A stretch of DNA of 46,159 nucleotides, taken from contig DAOTTI010000216.1 in assembly GCA_034437795.1 (NCBI GenBank), forward strand, positions 1-46,159, written 5' to 3'. Shown here piece by piece: positions 45,098 through 46,159 of the stretch. The stretch comes from DAOTTI01 sp034437795 (GTDB lineage: Bacteria; Chloroflexota; UBA11872; UBA12225). A model generated the notes under the pieces. That model was not told where the DNA came from. It did not search any database and worked only from the letters and a program-made list of their open reading frames with translations. Every line of letters begins with the position of its first letter. Position 1 is the first letter of the stretch. Position numbers and translations under genes: made by a program.

Positions 45098-45163
45098 TTT
45101 TAAGCCGTTTCATCAAAGAGTGGCCATCTGTGGCTTGCATTTTAAGCCATTTTGTGCCTTAAT
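45098..45163 (+). promoter_or_regulatory. Candidate lexA operator and promoter
   Basis: TTTTAAGCC[GA]TTT occurs at 45098-45110 and 45140-45152, 42 bp apart (four helical turns). The second copy starts an imperfect palindrome TTAAGCC-N7-GCCTTAA (45142-45162). A weak promoter TTGCAT, 17-bp spacer, CTTAAT (45135-45163) overlaps it, a typical place for autorepression. It resembles neither the GAAC-N4-GTTC nor the CTGT-N8-ACAG LexA boxes. The binding role is inferred. Confidence 0.5.
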
Positions 45164-45183
45164 ACGTCACACGGAGGCACAGT

Positions 45184-45825
45184 ATGGCTCGGGAAGTGAG
45201 TGAGCGGCAGCGCCAGCTGCTCGCGCTTCTGCGGGAGTCCATCCGGCAGCAGGGCCGTGCGCCGTCGCTGCGGGAGCTGGGCGAGCGCCTGGGTGGGGTG
45301 TCGCCGGCCGGGGTGCACCTGCAGCTGCGGGCGCTGGCGGAGAAGGGGCTCGTACGGTGGCCGCGGGGCCGGCCCCGCCTGCTGGAACTGACCACGCCGG
45401 CGGAGGAGGTGCGCCGGCCGGACGAGGCCGCCCTCTGGCGCGTGCCGATTGTGGGTAGCATTGCGGCCGGCCGCCCGATTGAAGCCTATGAGTCGCCAGA
45501 GGGATCGGTCCTGGTGGAGAGGCGCCACCTGCGCATGCGTCCGCCGGCCCATGGCGCCGACCTCTTCGCCCTGCGCGTGAAGGGCGACAGCATGGTCGAC
45601 GCCTGTATCCAGGATGGCGACATCGTCGTCGTGCGCCGGCAGGCCACGGCCGACGATGGCGACACCGTGGTGGCCCTGCTGGATGGGGAGCAGGCCACGC
45701 TCAAGCGCTTTTTCCGAGAGGCGGGGCGGGTGCGCCTGATGCCGGCCAACCCCTACTATCCCCCCATTTACGCCAAGGAGGTGCAAATCCAGGGCAAGGT
45801 CGTGGGCGTCGTTCGCTACTGCTGA
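45184..45825 (+). CDS. lexA: LexA repressor
   Basis: A 213-residue SOS repressor. The N-terminal winged helix reads SERQRQLLALLRESIRQQG and PSLRELGERLGGVSPAGVHL. The self-cleavage domain has the scissile A95-G96 in VGSIAAGRPIEA, the catalytic Ser136 in RVKGDSMVDA and Lys174 in ATLKRFF, so RecA-stimulated autolysis should work. GGAGG 6 bp before the ATG fixes the start. The recognition helix differs from the E. coli type, in line with the unusual operator candidate upstream. It would control DNA-repair genes, perhaps including mrfAB. Confidence 0.95.
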   Translation: MAREVSERQRQLLALLRESIRQQGRAPSLRELGERLGGVSPAGVHLQLRALAEKGLVRWPRGRPRLLELTTPAEEVRRPDEAALWRVPIVGSIAAGRPIEAYESPEGSVLVERRHLRMRPPAHGADLFALRVKGDSMVDACIQDGDIVVVRRQATADDGDTVVALLDGEQATLKRFFREAGRVRLMPANPYYPPIYAKEVQIQGKVVGVVRYC

Positions 45826-46018
45826 ACCGCCGGCTGCCCCCTGGCGCTCCCCCTCTGAATGCAGGGAGCACGACTGGCGCCGCCGGCGGCGCCGTACACG
45901 GGACGGAGAGCAGGAAGCGCCGGGGATGGCGAGCGGTGGATCAGTGACCGGCCGGGGCGGGCAGCAGCGGCCGGGCGTAGCAAGGCGTCTGGCCGACTTC
46001 GGACCAAGGATCAACGCA
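45826..46018. other. Gap after lexA with an 18-bp palindrome
   Basis: GGCGCCGCCGGCGGCGCC at 45875-45892 is a perfect palindrome that can form a hairpin but has no T-tract. No gene is supported in this short stretch. Confidence 0.4.
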
Positions 46019-46159
46019 ATGGCCAATCTCGCCGAAGAGGCAACGGCAGGGTTCGGGGACGGTCTGGAAGGAGACACGCGCCAATGGGGCACGGGCGCCG
46101 GTGCCGGTGCGCCCGCCGAATGGCGCCGGCTGGCGGCGGCGGCGCAGCGCGGTGAGCCG
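46019..46159 (+). CDS. Possible N-terminus of an unidentified protein (cut by window edge)
   Basis: ATG 46019 opens 47 codons without a stop to the window end (MANLAEEATAGFGDGLEGD ... EWRRLAAAAQRGEP). AAGGA lies 10 bp before the ATG. The last part, LAAAAQRGEP, is reminiscent of the start of ECF sigma factors (LVAAAQRGDPAAF-like), but that is a guess from ten residues. Confidence 0.35.
   Translation, partial: MANLAEEATAGFGDGLEGDTRQWGTGAGAGAPAEWRRLAAAAQRGEP

Overview
The window looks like chromosomal DNA from a high-G+C bacterium, most likely a member of the Chloroflexota. The basis is indirect: the base composition, Chloroflexi-style Pro/Thr-rich membrane proteins, a SpoVS protein, an MrfAB-like repair pair, paired GH39-like and O-antigen-ligase proteins, and many short tandem and dispersed intergenic repeats. 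No rRNA, tRNA or CRISPR array was found. The left edge cuts a glycerophosphodiester phosphodiesterase gene, and the right edge probably cuts an unidentified gene.

Layout. 1-7240: a cut GDPD gene, a metallophosphoesterase, two membrane proteins, the helicase/exonuclease pair mrfA-mrfB and a TPR protein. 7241-9660: a decay island holding a solute-binding-protein fragment, a broken B-box/discoidin gene and a DUF2283 gene with a frameshifted partner. 9937-15828 (minus): a tightly packed operon htrA-ribD-ribE-ribBA-ribH, ending in a kinase-like gene, which makes riboflavin from GTP and ribulose-5-phosphate. 15900-16860: repeats and a dead IS5-type transposase. 16901-19757: a zinc-ribbon protein, a DUF218 protein, coaE and a PHP phosphoesterase. 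19979-23727: spoVS and rny flanking an unusual P-loop/deoxyribosyltransferase-like fusion. 24055-27513: a second PHP protein and Lon protease.

27665-36045 is a surface-polysaccharide cluster: a GH39-like lipoprotein, a GH39-like/O-antigen-ligase fusion, a second O-antigen ligase, a flippase-like membrane protein and a GT4 glycosyltransferase. 36111-37368 holds a SHOCT-like/DUF2089 pair behind a near-perfect sigma-70 promoter that would give a leaderless mRNA. Then come a Pro-rich membrane protein, a ROK sugar kinase, an orphan DNA methyltransferase, a 66-residue protein, an isochorismatase-type hydrolase, a second HtrA protease and lexA with candidate operator sequences.

The non-coding DNA is the most unusual part. 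It contains (i) 11-bp tandem repeats carrying a GATC core, one per helical turn, at two loci; (ii) 7-bp tandem repeats that reach into gene ends; and (iii) at least three families of dispersed intergenic repeats. The 11-bp arrays, the P-loop fusion, the GH/ligase fusion and the DUF2089 promoter are the best candidates for undescribed biology. All functional calls rest on motifs read by eye; no database search was run.
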